The notes beneath the pieces are model-generated. The model was not told the origin of the DNA, ran no database searches, and saw only the letters and a program-made list of their open reading frames with translations. The position numbers and the translations under genes were made by a program. From Apostichopus japonicus (taxonomy: Eukaryota; Echinodermata; Holothuroidea; Aspidochirotida; Stichopodidae): a DNA stretch of 64,000 nucleotides. The stretch covers positions 31,188,554 to 31,252,553 of the forward strand of contig NC_092562.1 in NCBI RefSeq assembly GCF_037975245.1. The letters are read 5' to 3'. Positions 46,580-59,441 of this stretch are shown one piece after another (position 1 is the first letter of the stretch; each line of letters starts with the position of its first letter).

Positions 46580-46776
46580 TGCGACGTCTTTCTACGTCGG
46601 ATTCCACGGATTTAACCAGATTCTAACAAAATACGAATGGACTCGCGGCTTTGGTTCGATTAATTTATTCAGCCATTTTCGTAGAACAATAATTTATTGT
46701 GACCAGCCATCAAATAGAATAACCTGCTAGGGTCGAGCTGGTGGCGCTATTTAGAATCATGCGACAGTACACAACA
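46580..46776 (-). repeat. 3' LTR, unit 2 Gypsy
   Basis: Matches the unit 1 3' LTR. The polypurine tract GAAAAAGGGAGGGA (minus) follows at 46777-46790. Confidence 0.96.
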
Positions 46777-47034
46777 TCCCTCCCTTTTTCAGAATACAGA
46801 ATTTATGATGTAATTGTAAGATCATAATTGTTTTTCCTTACCTCTTCAGTTTAAACAAAGACAGTGATTATAATCAATTTACCTGACTGTTTTATGCTTA
46901 ATGAACACATTTACAAATGTATCTTTTCTTGCAAACTGAACAGAATTTTGTTGTCTTTTTTTTTGTGTGTGTAATAAACAACTTAGTAACATATATACAA
47001 ACACTTAATGTGTTCCTGTCTGGCTTGCAACAAT

Positions 47035-47223
47035 TTATGTTACATAATCCTCTAAATATTTAGGTGGTTTCTTAACTCTAACTATTCTTGGACTAGAACA
47101 TTCTTGTTCCTGACATTCATTGCCAGTTGACTCACTTTGACAATTATCAGTATTACTATCTTGATATGGTGTATCTTCCTCTATGTATTTCTTTAAGTGA
47201 GAGGCATTTCTTCTATATAACAC
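47035..47223 (-). pseudogene. Gypsy integrase C-terminal tail, unit 2
   Basis: Same 62-codon fragment as 14470-14658, out of frame with the integrase core. Confidence 0.8.
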
Positions 47224-47656
47224 CTTGAGGAGATTGGACTGTCACTTGAGTGTGATACTTATCTACAACCTCAAATGGTTCAGGGTTGTATGGTGGTGAT
47301 AACTTGTTCTGTTTCTCCTGTCTAACAAGTACTTTGTCTCCTAGGCCAATTTCATTATCCCTTGCATTCCTTTTAAAGTCAATGTAGTCTTTAGACTTTT
47401 GCTTCATTTCTGCATCTCTATCGGAAACTAAGACATTCTCTCTGACTCCACTTAATTCTGGTAATTTTGTACAAATCTTACGATTAAACATGAGCTCTGC
47501 CGGACTCATGCCAGTCGTACTGTGAGGAGTAGAACGGTAAGCCATCAAAAAATGGTTCAATTCACTTCTCCAATCCTTCTTTTCTACCTGGGCAATTTTG
47601 AGGGCTTTGAGGAGGGAGCAATTTTGTCGTTCCACCTCACCATGGCTTGGGGCCAA
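47213..47656 (-). pseudogene. Gypsy integrase core second part, unit 2
   Basis: Same as 14648-15091. Contains GEVERQN and the YRSTPHSTTGMSP block; frameshifted at its 5' side. Confidence 0.88.
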
Positions 47657-47865
47657 AGTGGTGTCGTTGTCCTATGACTTATGCCACAAGTTTCCAGATA
47701 GGCTTCAAACTCAGCGGAAACAAAATTCGAACCGTTGTCTGTCTTTAGCGTTTCAGGGTAACCGTAGTTACTGAATATTGGTCCTAGTGATTTTATCAAC
47801 TTTTCAGAAGTAATTACTTTCATCACATCTACTTCAAAGAATCTACTGAAATAATCCACAACCAC
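47584..47865 (-). pseudogene. Gypsy integrase core first part, unit 2
   Basis: Same as 15019-15300, with the same in-frame TAA just upstream. Confidence 0.9.
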
Positions 47866-47874
47866 GAATAGGTA

Positions 47875-48396
47875 TTAACCATCTGGTAATGGTCCCATTA
47901 AGTCAGCTGCTATGTGCTGCCATGGCATAGTGGGTAGTGGTGTGGTCTGTATTGGATCAGGATTTGATGCTAAACCCACTACTTGACATCCATGACATGT
48001 CTTACATTTCGACTCAATATCTCTATCAGCACCTGGCCACCAAACTTTCATTCGGAGCCGTTGCTTACTCTTCACTATCCCCTGATGGCCTTCGTGAGCC
48101 AATTCAACGACCTGTGCACGAAGCACTTTTGGAATGACGATTCTATTGCCTCTGAGAACCAAATATTCCACGACTGCTAATTCATTTCTAACCATTTTAT
48201 ATGGACTAGGCAATTCTGACCAATTATCTTTTTGTATGCAATCCCTGAGAAGTGACAATTCTTCATCCACACTACTTTCATCTTCAATTTTCTTGATTGG
48301 AATTGCTACTGGTGCAGCGTTTTGAGCAACAAATCTGATATGCTTTTCACCTATGTTGACCCTAGTCCCTACTTTGCCTGTGGTAAGCCTAGACAA
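47875..48396 (-). pseudogene. Gypsy integrase HHCC domain, unit 2
   Basis: Same as 15310-15831 with one K to R change. Zinc-binding H-x3-H and C-x2-C are retained. Confidence 0.9.
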
Positions 48397-48761
48397 TGCA
48401 TCTCTTTGTTCTCTTTACCAGGAATATACTTGACTGTAAAGTTATAGGACTGTAACCTGAGCACCCATCCTTCGATTCGTGCTGATGGTTTTGACCGTTT
48501 AGAATAAATATATTCTAGTGGTTTGTGATCAGTTAGCAAATCAAAATCTGTCCCATACAAATAAATATGGAATCTCTCACAAGCCCATACCAGACCCAGC
48601 GCTTCTTTCTCGGTCTGAGAATAACGACGCTCAACGTCTGTTAAGCTCCTACTAGCGTACCCGATGATGCGCGCTTCACCATTTTGAATTTGAACTAAGA
48701 TAGCACCTAGTCTAACTGGACTTGCATCGCTTATTACTTGTGTTTTGTCATTTTTTATCAA
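48369..48761 (-). pseudogene. Gypsy RNase H domain, unit 2
   Basis: Identical translation to 15804-16196; frameshifted on both sides as in unit 1. Confidence 0.9.
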
Positions 48762-50394
48762 AATATGCTAGTGTGTCAGCTTTAGTAAGCACATTTTTCA
48801 GACTTTGAAATGATTGCTCTTGCTCTTTTCCCCAACTGAATGTTTCCTCCTTTTTGGTTAGCCGTCTTAATGGCTCAGATATCGTTGTCAAATTTGGGAT
48901 AAATCTAGAACAATATTGTACCAGACCAAGAAAGCTGCGCACTTCTGAGGCTGAGGTGGGCTGTCTAGCATCTTTAATTGCCTCAACTTTCTCATCACGT
49001 GGGCAAATTCCGTCACTAGACAGTTTATGCCCCATGAAAACAAGTTCAGTCATTCGGAATTCACATTTCCGTTTGTTCAGTGTTAATCCAGCCTCTTGGA
49101 TCCTCTGCAGAACCTTCTCCAGTCTTTGGTCGTGTTCCTCCACATCCTTGCCGTGTACGATAATATCATCGGATATGTTATGGGTGCCATCACATCCACT
49201 CACAACTTGCTGAATAATATGCTGTATCCAGTATAGCTCTGGTGCTGAGCTGATGCCGAACATCAGCCGTTTATAGCGGTATAGTCCTCTGTGCGTAACA
49301 AATGTAGTAATTGCACGTGACTCCTCGCTTAGCCCGATCTGATGAAATCCCATATTCAGATCTAGCTTACTGAATACCGAGCTGTCGTTCATGTTGTGTA
49401 TGATCTCCTCTATAGTTGGAATTGGATACCGTTCACGGATTACAGCTTGATTAGCCAATCTCTTGTCGACACAGAGTCTTATGTCTCCTGACAGCTTGGG
49501 TACAACTACCACGGGGCTTACCCATGGGGTCGGTCCCACCACTTTCTCAATGATATCCTGTTCCTCTAGCTCTCTCAGCTTCATTTCCACTTTGTCGCGC
49601 AAGTTGAATGGTACTCGTCTCACCTTTTGGGCTACCGGCGCGATTTGTGGATCAATATTTATTTTTGCCTCATAGTCCTTCAACTTGCCAATTCCTTCAA
49701 AGCACTTTGGAAATTTCTCAAGAACGTCCTCTTTGGTTTCGATTTTCCGGATTCTGGAATTTTGGGGTCCCAGCTCGAGTACCCTCAGTGCCATCGCTGT
49801 CTTTTTCCCGAGCAGAGAATCTGCTTTCCCTTTGATTACGAAGAACTCGCTGTTTGTCTCCTCTCCATCGATTTCCGAAGTCGTTTGGAATTTACCGAGT
49901 ACATTCAGGGGCTTCTGACTCCCATATGCGAAGAGCTGTTTGGTCGCTTTTTCCGATTTGCACTTGACATTATTTGCTTTGAGATACTCCCATGTCTCTT
50001 CTCCAATGACGTTGCATGTCGCTCCCGAGTCGATCAGTAATGAAATTGGAACACCCCCTACATTGACTTCCACAAGTCCTGATCCGGTTTGATCCGTCAC
50101 AATAAATACATATTCATTGTCAGACTGTACCTTGTTTACTTTATCGCTACTTGGGCTGCGTTCCTTTTGAATTCTTTCTGGCTTGGTTTTACACAGCTTC
50201 GCGTAGTGCCCCTTTAGTTTACATTTATTACAAGTGGCGTCTCTGGCAGGGCAGTTTGCATCTCTTGCGATGTGACCTATATTGCCACAACGAAAGCATG
50301 TCCTTGTAGGCCTATTCTGATTGGGCCTATTTCTGTTCTGTCCCTTCCCACCTTTGGGGCCTGTTCTCTTACCGTGGAATTGTTTGTTATCCAC
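48748..50394 (-). pseudogene. Gypsy knuckles, protease and reverse transcriptase, unit 2
   Basis: 548-codon frame identical to 16183-17829. The protease DSG and reverse transcriptase SDD boxes are retained. Confidence 0.93.
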
Positions 50395-50993
50395 ACTGTT
50401 GACTTGAGCAGCAGCTTGATTTGGAGCACATTCTCCATTTGCCTGAGCTGTGTATCCACTGCTTCAATCGATCGTGCTATTTTCTGCAGTTCTGCCAGTG
50501 TTAATGTTGACCCTTTCAGCAGTAACTTACGTCTCAGTTCATTTTTATGACATTTGTCGATGACTTGGTCTCTAATCTGTTCGGATTGGTTTTCAAATCC
50601 ACAATTAGGTGCTTGTCGCCGAAGTCTAGCAACATACTGGTCCACCGTTTCACTTTTGTCCTGACTCATCTGTCTGAATACGTGGCGCTCAAACGGAATA
50701 TTAATTTGTGGTTTGAAATAGTTGTCTAGTGTCCTCAGTGTCTTTTCGTACTCGTCTGCTGTGTCTGTAACACCCGAGGCCACTCCTGGATCAGCTAAAG
50801 TCTCGAATACCTCTTGTACGTCCATACCGGCTGTATGTAACAATAACGCTTTCTTCTGTTTAGGGTCGGTGATTCCTTTTCCCACAACATAGTACTGTAG
50901 TGCCCGTTTCCATCTAGTCCACCTGGGGCCTATGCTGGTAACATCACCTGTCACGTCGAAATTGCTAATATTCAAGTCTAAATTGATTGCCAT
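50277..50993 (-). pseudogene. Gypsy gag region, unit 2
   Basis: Counterpart of 17712-18428, same frame break before the zinc knuckles. The tRNA-Ser type primer site follows at 51025-51042. Confidence 0.85.
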
Positions 50994-51043
50994 CTTGGTT
51001 GTTGTTGAGTTTACCGAGTTTTGTATCCCATCCTCGTCGCCAA

Positions 51044-51240
51044 TGCGACGTCTTTCTACGTCGGATTCCACGGATTTAACTAGATTCTAACAAAATACGA
51101 ATGGACTCGCGGCTTTGGTTCGATTAATTTATTCAGCCATTTTCGTAGAACAATAATTTATTGTGACCAGCCATCAAATAGAATAACTTGCTAGGGTCGA
51201 GCTGGTGGCGCTACTTAGAATCATGCGACAGTACACAACA
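51044..51240 (-). repeat. 5' LTR, unit 2 Gypsy
   Basis: As 18479-18675 with one extra C to T change near 51188, and followed by ATGCT. Confidence 0.96.
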
Positions 51241-51618
51241 ATGCTAAACCACTAAACCACTAAATTTACATCTAAATTACAGTTTCCAGTTGACCAGCTT
51301 GCATTACCATGTTCTTTTATTGTTATTTTGAGGCACTCTTTGTTCAGTAAACCAGCATTGAAATTGTATTTATATTTTCTGTGTTGTGCTTGTGACGAAC
51401 ACATGCCCGCTCAATTGCATTTGCATTTAATGATTATGTGCAGTATGTATTGATTCAACACCAATTGGTGTGGTTGCCTTAATGAATATTTGAAACAAAT
51501 TCATATTTCTGCCAAACTTACATTAAGCAAAATGTTGCATGTGTAGAACCCAATTATTTACTGTGGTCCCATATCCAAGCAGTTGTATGTTAGTACTACT
51601 TCAAATACCCTCACATAC
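51241..51618. other. Unit 2 intron, Gypsy to Ig-like exon 2
   Basis: Counterpart of 18676-19045 with AACCACTA duplicated in tandem near 51246-51261, the only length change here. Confidence 0.6.
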
Positions 51619-51942
51619 CTGCTTCATTGGTCACCAAGACCCTCCATTCCACTGGGCTTTCATCTTCTGTTACAGTGATGGTGTAGATACCAGTCCTTGC
51701 AGCTGTCTCCATGGTGGTAGGTAGGGTAAGAGTAGCAGGTTCACTGTTGATGTTTGTCATTGCTTCATCTGGTACTCTAGGACTATTGAGTGTAAACATA
51801 TATCTTCCTTGTTCAAGCACTGCTTTATCAAATGTTACACTGGCTGTTTGGGAATCACCTGTGTATACTTCAATGGTAGTTGGATAAGCTGTGGTTGCTA
51901 CAGGACTCTTTACCACAGCAACATAGGGAGGATCAGACTGAC
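51619..51942 (-). CDS. Ig-like exon 2 of Tie-like receptor ectodomain, unit 2
   Basis: Second copy of 19046-19369: same acceptor and donor, 108 codons, phase 1-1, identical predicted segment without cysteine. Confidence 0.8.
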
Positions 51943-54635
51943 CTGGTAACAGGAATAGAAAATAATTTATGTGATAATGGTTTGACAAAGAAACTGATTT
52001 GGAAGCCTCACAGAATGATAATTTAACAGTGCTGAGATACTGAAGCAACATTTAGTGGTACACCACAGAACAACCATGCAGCTGTGAAGCCTCAAATGAA
52101 GTAGGCCTAAGTGTCTGTTACACACACTATAAAAAGGGTCAACTGGAAGATTGATTTTGATTACCTTTTTTTTTCTTCAGGTGATATTTTAGAAGATCAT
52201 CAGCACCTTGGGCATGTTATACAAGGGTAGTAAATTTAGTGGGTGTGTGATGGTCCAATGAATGTTCATATTGTAAAGAAAATCTGGAACATTCACTTGG
52301 ACAAAAACCAATGAAGTATTACTGATAAAGGTTGTAAGCCTTCCAGGTGCTCCCCCCCCCCCCTCCCCTCCCATTCCCTCCCAACAAGATCTCTGAAAGC
52401 TATAAGAAACAAATAGAACTGCATTAAAAAAGGTTATTAATAAACAGATATTGTAAAAGATATGTGCTGTTCAAAATACCCCAGGATCAGAGCACAGACA
52501 TATTTTGTTATTTTTGCAAGTATGTTGCTTTTTTTCACCTTGGCTATTGTGTCCTTAGCTGGGTGTAACTATAAACACTTGTATTGTAACTCAATACTCA
52601 ATGAGGAAAAACATCTACATCTGCTCAATTGCTGGGTGTCTACTAGCCTTGTGCGGGATCCCGGTAGTCAAGTGAATCCCGGTATCCCGATCCCGGGATT
52701 GTCTAGTCCCGATCACAGTGCAATGTGTAAATACTACCAGGAGTGGGAAAACAACCGGTTATTAAATGCGTTTCGGTATCATTCCCGGAATCCCGGACAT
52801 AATAAAAATATTGACGTATTACTTTTTGAAATAAAGAAAAGAAAAGAAAACACGGTATTTCTGGTGTCTGTGTTCTTAGTTTGAATAATATCTGATCAAT
52901 GTACGTACTGGCCTAGACCTTTATATAACGAATCAACTTTTCACAGAAGTTTTGTTATTTATTCTTCCTTCAAACAATGACTGTGAAGGTTCCCATGTAT
53001 AAAATCTTTCCACATGTATTTCACCTCGTTTTGATATAATAATTATAACAATTTTAATAAATTTTGAACCTAAACCACAGGGAGAATTATATCCAGCTTA
53101 AATCCATCTTCGCCCGGGACTGTATATTATAGCCAGGGTACCGAACAGGTATACAAAGTGCAGACTTACGGTACTTGAGATTTAATGCAGTAATGAAATG
53201 GAGGGTTCCAGGATGTCATTTATAGTTATCTTTGGCTACTTTTTTAATTTTGAAGAACTTTCTTATATATGGATATTGTACCTATTGAAAGTATATTTTC
53301 TAGAGAACACAACAGACGATTAACGATATAAGTAGTTCTGTACTATTCTCATGTATATAGATTATAATCTCATAATTACATAGCCCCTTTGTTACATTCT
53401 TCTTGTCTGAAGTTCCAAACATGTGGTGACTTGTTGATAGTTGAACAATTTTCATTTGAAGGGTTGCCCTATTCCAACATCATGGAATAGTGGGGAATAG
53501 TGGGGATTCCCAATTTATGGATGTGTACGGATTACTGGTTTTATCCTTGTTCAAACATGTTAAATCTAATATCGTACACCGAGTATGAATGAAGCATGCT
53601 GTGGGTGCTTTTTTCCAAGGTTTGTGATTTTCTTTTTAAAAGTATATGTTAGAAAACCATGCTTGTAAGAGTATGTTCATCGCCTAGGCTATGCCATTGA
53701 ATGCGTGACATTGACAGTCTCGTAACTAAGTGCTTTGAAATGTTGGGGAAAATCCTGGTAGTAATTACGATACCCAGATTCATGTTGCAACACTACCGGT
53801 TGTGTGAAATTTGCACTACTGCACAACGCTATACGGTACTAGGACATCCTGTCCACTGCCAATTTAACTATGAGTCAATTAGAGGATACATCAGTAGGTT
53901 ATATATCACCAGTCAACCGTTTAAGAACTTTGACCAAAAGTAACCATATTTGAATCTCTAGCATATTTTGGGGCAGTACAGGATACCTTTAATCATGCAG
54001 TCATAGACTGCCCTCATATGATCACCAAACTGAACATTATCAAAGTGTATCTGAATAAGAGCTCAAAATTTCAAAACACTTAAGAAAATTGTCTGCAGGA
54101 AAAACAGATATTAAGAAGCTTAGTGTATAAAACAGATCTAGATATATTGCTTAACTGATGCTGATTTTTATGAATCACCTGTTTTCTGTTTTTTCTGTGT
54201 CTTTCCTCTCAATTGTGCCAAAATGTCCTTTGTGCTTTTTTTAAGGTTTCCAAGTTTCCTTTTGACAGCCGAAAAATTGCTGCAGTACCCTACTATGCAA
54301 GAAAAATCGAAGGCAATTCCTAAAAACAAATTTCCAAACTGCCCCTCCCAATCCTTGTTTGGAGCCTTGGTTCCAGCAGGCCCCATCCTAAATATATGTG
54401 TGGAGGTACTCTCTCCTTTATTTTTAATTTCTTTTCTTGTGATGAACAATCCTAGGACTAGTTTTAGCACAGGAAGGTAGACTAAGCTTGTTTTTTGGTG
54501 CAGCATAAAGCAATAGATAAATTCAGCGACAATATAGCACCTTCTCTCATTGAAATTAACCTGAATTCAAAAAGAATATCTCACCATAGACCTGTTAACT
54601 GCTGAAGTTCTAAACAATTCTGTTTTAATACTAAC
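51943..54635. other. Unit 2 intron between Ig-like exons 1 and 2
   Basis: Counterpart of 19370-22060. The C run near 52352 is two bases longer. The ATCCCGG patch lies at 52658-52797. No gene recognised. Confidence 0.55.
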
Positions 54636-54902
54636 CATTAGGCATTAGCAAGATGGTTTCCATAAGCTCAGTACCACTGACGGAGCAAGTCACTTGCATG
54701 GCTGTCTCTAATGTTATTTCCACAACCTTTGTTTGTTTATAACTTCTTGCATCTTCATCAGCAGTAAGTAATGTACCAATAGGACTCAGTACCAAGTCAC
54801 TCTGTGCTACCAGAGGGTTCCTAATAACAGTACAGGTCACGTTAGCTGCTTGTCCAGAGTTCACTCTGACATATGTTAGGATGATGTTACCTGCACCATT
54901 GT
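54636..54902 (-). CDS. Ig-like exon 1 of Tie-like receptor ectodomain, unit 2
   Basis: Second copy of 22061-22327, 89 codons, phase 1-1, with both cysteines of the ANVTCTV and MQVTCSV strands. Identical translation. Confidence 0.82.
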
Positions 54903-56363
54903 CTGGAATAAAGAATTATTTCTGTCAAAATGTTTTCTTATGATGTCATCACTATGCTTAAATACCAGGCCACATGCAGCGGCTGTGCTATACATTCATA
55001 TTGAATACTTACAGGACCAAAAATATCACATGTGTTTTCCTCACTTTTGATACAAAAACAATATTTTTATCTTATTACCCAATTTTTCTTGTGATGCCAC
55101 AGGCAGGGTAGGGAGGGGTGGGAGGACACAAGCTCCATCAAAATAAAAGTTCTGCACAATAGAGTACATATCCAAAATTTTGAGAAGCAAGGAAAAACAG
55201 CTCTCTTGCACCAGGCCATCAACAGAACAGTTATTGTAAGGGATGCTGCTAACCTTTCAAAAAATTGTAAATAGGACTTGTGCACAATATTTTAAATAGT
55301 TATGTAAATATGATACAACGTATCTCAGCAATCGATAAATGTGGCAAGGAAATTGGCTAGACTGGTTCTGACAGGGGAAGTAGAAAACAAATAATGTTAC
55401 TGTTTGTTTACTTTCTCTGCACTGGGACTCTGGTCTGGCAAACAAACCATACCAAGATGATATGCACATTACAGTATGTATGGTATGTGTAAACGTGTAT
55501 AGTGTTAATATACACACTTTACTGATCAGATTTGTACTGTTTATAACATACATTTCAGTGCTGGAACACATGGGGGGAGGGGCAGAAATTCAAGTACACA
55601 TGTTGAACCAGAGACAAGCGCAGATGAGGATGTGTTTGGTCGGATAATGACAGAGTAGATAAACTTACAACTTAGCATATATAGCCAAATTTAGGCCTAA
55701 GTTAAGCTTAGTTTGCAGTAGACTAGATAGTCAATGTCAAAGGCTGTTACTCAATGCCAGTTAAAATTTGTGAAGGATCCTCAGCCCTAGTATCGTGCAT
55801 ACAGAGCTACAAATCCGCTGACCAAACTGCATTTTCTTTATGTACAATTTCCTTGCAGATGGCACATGTTACTTTCTTAACAATGTTAGCATCTTTTTGG
55901 TACGCTACACACTGGTCAGGGATATACTACCCCTGTGCCATCAGGATACGAAGGCAAGCTTGAGTTCTCATATTTGACATGTTAGATTTGGACATAGATA
56001 GGATGTATACTGCAAGTAAAATACAAATCTGTTACAAGTAGCTTGACCTAAAACATTATTCCATTTAATTACAATATTTGATGTATAATTTTTCTATAAT
56101 TGTCTTAACATACATCAATATATCCAGTAAACTCACAGTAGAAGTTTAAAAACAGAAATATCATATTTTTCAGTAACTTTTCATAGATAAGAGCACTATA
56201 TCATCATATGGGTTAATACATAAACTACATACTACCATAAACCAGAGAATGAAAGTAACATACCCGTCCACACCCTGTTCCCATTTTTATGTTACTAAGA
56301 TAAATGAAGATCATTGCTGGCATGTTATCTATCAAGCAGTAATCAGCTGCATGTACTAGTTAC
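54903..56363. other. Unit 2 intron between EGF exon 4 and Ig-like exon 1
   Basis: Counterpart of 22328-23788; no gene seen. Confidence 0.5.
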
Positions 56364-56507
56364 CTTGATTACACGCTGTCCCAGTCCAGGGTACAACACA
56401 CCCATTGGCACAGTTAGCCTCAACTTCACTGCATGCATCCTCTCCACCAGAACAGGAGCAGGTTAGGTTGCAGAAGTCACCATAATAACCAACAGGACAT
56501 GGGCCAT
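56364..56507 (-). CDS. EGF-like exon 4 of Tie-like receptor ectodomain, unit 2
   Basis: Second copy of 23789-23932: eight-cysteine EGF module, 48 codons, phase 1-1, identical translation and splice sites. Confidence 0.9.
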
Positions 56508-57531
56508 CTACCAGTAATAAAATTAGCAGCAATATACTTGAAGTGGTTATTAAAGTTATGGCAGTCACTGGTAACACCAACAGGACAATCAGCTGGCTGC
56601 ACTAACAGAATTAGAAACAGCTAATATGAAATGATATTTTACCATCTTATCAAATATTTAAAGTTCTGAGACAACACATGAGGTCTTTCACATTGAGTAT
56701 CATACAATAAATTTCAATGCTTTGTGCCATATTTAGACAAAGAAATATTTAAAACTTTAATATAAGTACTATGCAATCCATGGATCATGTTGCAGATTTC
56801 ATTCCAAAATTTGGGTAATATGACCACTTTGAAGTCGATGTCGTCACTATAGATATGACTCACTTAGTTTGAAATTCATGAGTCTTGAATTTTACTGACC
56901 CCATGACCATTAAAATATGATGTAGGTATAATCTTAACATGCATTCAAACAGTCGATACTTCGTCATGGTTACAACAAACTTCAGCTAATTTGTATTTTG
57001 GCACATGTCCATATCAAACTAAATTTAAATTACAGCATTAGGCAATCAACTAGAGTCTTAGCAATTTCCTTGACTTGACAATAATTAAGTCAACTAAACA
57101 TTTTAGGTCATTGCCGTACCAGGGAGTTAGAATATGTGACTCGTAGCACTACAGTCGTACTAAAGAATTAGCCAAACTACCTCTGTAGCCACAAAAGCAG
57201 CAGCTTTTTCTATGTTCAAATGTATTGTTTAAGTAGCATATTTTGGTTTTTTATGTTGCTTCTAAAATTTCTTGTTACAGTCTTGTAAAACCTCTAACTG
57301 GTCGCAAGGTGTCTGCAATAATACATGTATACTACACTGTTCTGCACAGCCTGCAGTTGTTTTTTGTGTATGAAGTTAATGTATATTGTCTTGTTGCCAA
57401 AACTTCTGATCAGCTATTGATTATACTTGATTAAAGAGAGAGATGTGTGTGTTCAAGGGATAATCTGTGCTCATTATAAACTCACTACAGTTACCAACAT
57501 ATAGCAGTAATGACATAATGAAAATACTTAC
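56508..57531. other. Unit 2 intron between EGF exons 3 and 4
   Basis: Counterpart of 23933-24956; nothing recognised. Confidence 0.6.
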
Positions 57532-57666
57532 ATTGACAGTTTGTTCCTCTCCAGCCATCCTCGCATTGGTTATTTTCACACACACCTGTGTCTAAAGCAC
57601 AGAGAGTGTTATCAGCACAATGACACTCCTGTTTACAGTTAGCACCAAACTTCCCTGTTTCACACT
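57532..57666 (-). CDS. EGF-like exon 3 of Tie-like receptor ectodomain, unit 2
   Basis: Second copy of 24957-25091: 45 codons, donor T|GTAAGT, phase 1-1, identical eight-cysteine module. Confidence 0.9.
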
Positions 57667-58489
57667 CTGGAAAGAATTGAAGGTAAAATGTAAGTCATGA
57701 CATTGCTGATGAAGTACTGAAACATGGTTGTGATATCAGAAAGCTAAAGAGCACACATTCCAGATATGATCTACACTGCTAAAATAATCTTTCTGAGAGA
57801 CCTGTAATGTGCAAAGTGATAGAATGTATACTATCAATGAAAGTCAGAAGAAAAGACAGAAAGACAGAAGGCAAAAAATGGAATCAATTGAATGATGACA
57901 CCTGACTAACACCATTGAAACTATTTTCAGCATTTAAAGATAAATGGGTATAGCTCCTTGCCGTTTCACGACTCGTTAAAAATTCAGATAAAAAAGGATG
58001 ATAAAAATGCAATGTTATCATTTAACAATATCAATGTAATATCTTCCTTTTGAGAAGCTTCTTTAAATAAAATATAAAGAGCAACTTCACTATCAGAACC
58101 AAAATTTCAGTTTATTTATTACCATGTTTCAACAACAAAGAAACCAAATCAGAAAGGCAAACGTACAGTTTATAAATTAAGAAATATGTTCATATCAACA
58201 CATACAGCTTACCAGATAACCTCACTTGATGTTCATATGCCAAGAGTGTTGTTAACAACAGTTTTTGAGCAGCTCACACATTTTACTAATATGATTAACA
58301 TTAATATTTCCAAATCGAAACATACATCAGCAAAATAATTTAAACATGATACAAAGAAAGGGAGACATCATCGATATAGAGTCTGTATCTACAGCCTTTT
58401 ACTTACTCTAAGCAATTGTATTGGTGACTATTCTAATAGACTCAACACCTGTTTGTTATACTTTCTTATAAACAAAGTATTATTGATAC
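57667..58489. other. Unit 2 intron between EGF exons 2 and 3
   Basis: Counterpart of 25092-25914; nothing recognised. Confidence 0.6.
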
Positions 58490-58645
58490 CTTCTGTACAG
58501 TTTAGTCCTTTATAGCCAGCAGGACAGAAACAGCCAAGAGGATCAGGATAACAGATGATTGCACCCTGACATCCTTCAGCATGGTCATCACCAGAATCAT
58601 CACATTTATACTCAGCATTCTGACCAAAGACATTCCTGCCATGAA
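58490..58645 (-). CDS. EGF-like exon 2 of Tie-like receptor ectodomain, unit 2
   Basis: Second copy of 25915-26070 with the CYPDPLGCFC signature, 52 codons, phase 1-1. In unit 2 it is the first exon of the series inside the window; its EGF exon 1 partner would lie near 64.77 kb. Confidence 0.92.
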
Positions 58646-58695
58646 CTGGTGATGAAAACATAACAGGATTAATACTGATCAAGCTAACCTTGGCA

Positions 58696-58725
58696 AGAGT
58701 CAGCTAACACAATCTGACCAAAGAC
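58696..58725 (-). pseudogene. Relic of EGF exon 2 cut by LINE, unit 2
   Basis: Same as 26121-26150. Confidence 0.5.
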
Positions 58726-59131
58726 ATGCAGACTGTTGATGATCTTCATTGGCTCCCTATCAGCTACAGAATCCAGTGTAAACTTAACTTCTTCTCACCT
58801 TTTGTGCTTTATCATCTGGAACGGCCTGTGTACCTGTCACAACTTCTCTTGCCATATACTCCAACTCGCACACTTCGTTCCTCCAACAAACTGTATCTAA
58901 CTGTTCCTAAACCCCGATTGAAGACCTATGGTTACAGCAGCTTCGAATACTCTGGGTCTTATCTCTGGAACAAGTTACCAGATCACATTCGAACATGCTA
59001 TAAACTTTCTACTTTCAAAAGTCTACTTAAGAACCATTTTTTCACTTGTTCTTTTGTAAATTAATTTACTTTCTTTGTAAAGCGCTTTGAGCAGTGACTT
59101 TTGTTTACTGATTTGGCGCTATATAAGTCTC

Positions 59132-59185
<54 letters not shown>
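58726..59185 (+). mobile_element. CR1/L2-type LINE 3' end, unit 2
   Basis: Same truncated ORF2 end as 26151-26616. The ATT tail is two units shorter, and one G to C change lies near 59098. Confidence 0.88.
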
Positions 59186-59186
<1 letters not shown>

Positions 59187-59383
59187 AAAACTTGATAAAA
59201 TTGTAATGGTGGAAGTTTCTATGTTCTGTAATGGTCGTACCACAAAATGTTGAAGATATGTGGATAATTTAGCTCACATGGCTCAATCTCATGACTTTTC
59301 TGCAATGAACAACTGACAAATAGTCGAGTATAAAATGTTAAGGGACATCTCTAGAAGCAAACTTTTGACAAGATTTCTGTGAA

Positions 59384-59441
59384 GGATTACCAGATTAGTC
59401 ACACAATCTGACCAGAGACATTTCACCATGAATAGCTGGTG
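59384..59441 (-). pseudogene. Relic of EGF exon 2 copy b, unit 2
   Basis: Same as 26815-26872. Confidence 0.6.

Larger units (their letters stand above)
46580..51240 (-). mobile_element. Mag-type Gypsy element, unit 2
   Basis: Counterpart of 14015-18675 at offset 32,565, with the same ATGCT target duplication (46575-46579 and 51241-51245), same LTR boundaries and same coding breaks. Differences seen: K to R in the integrase N-terminal frame (near 48188), one change near 46852, and C to T in the 5' LTR near 51188. It descends from the same insertion event as the unit 1 element, not from a new insertion. Confidence 0.96.
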
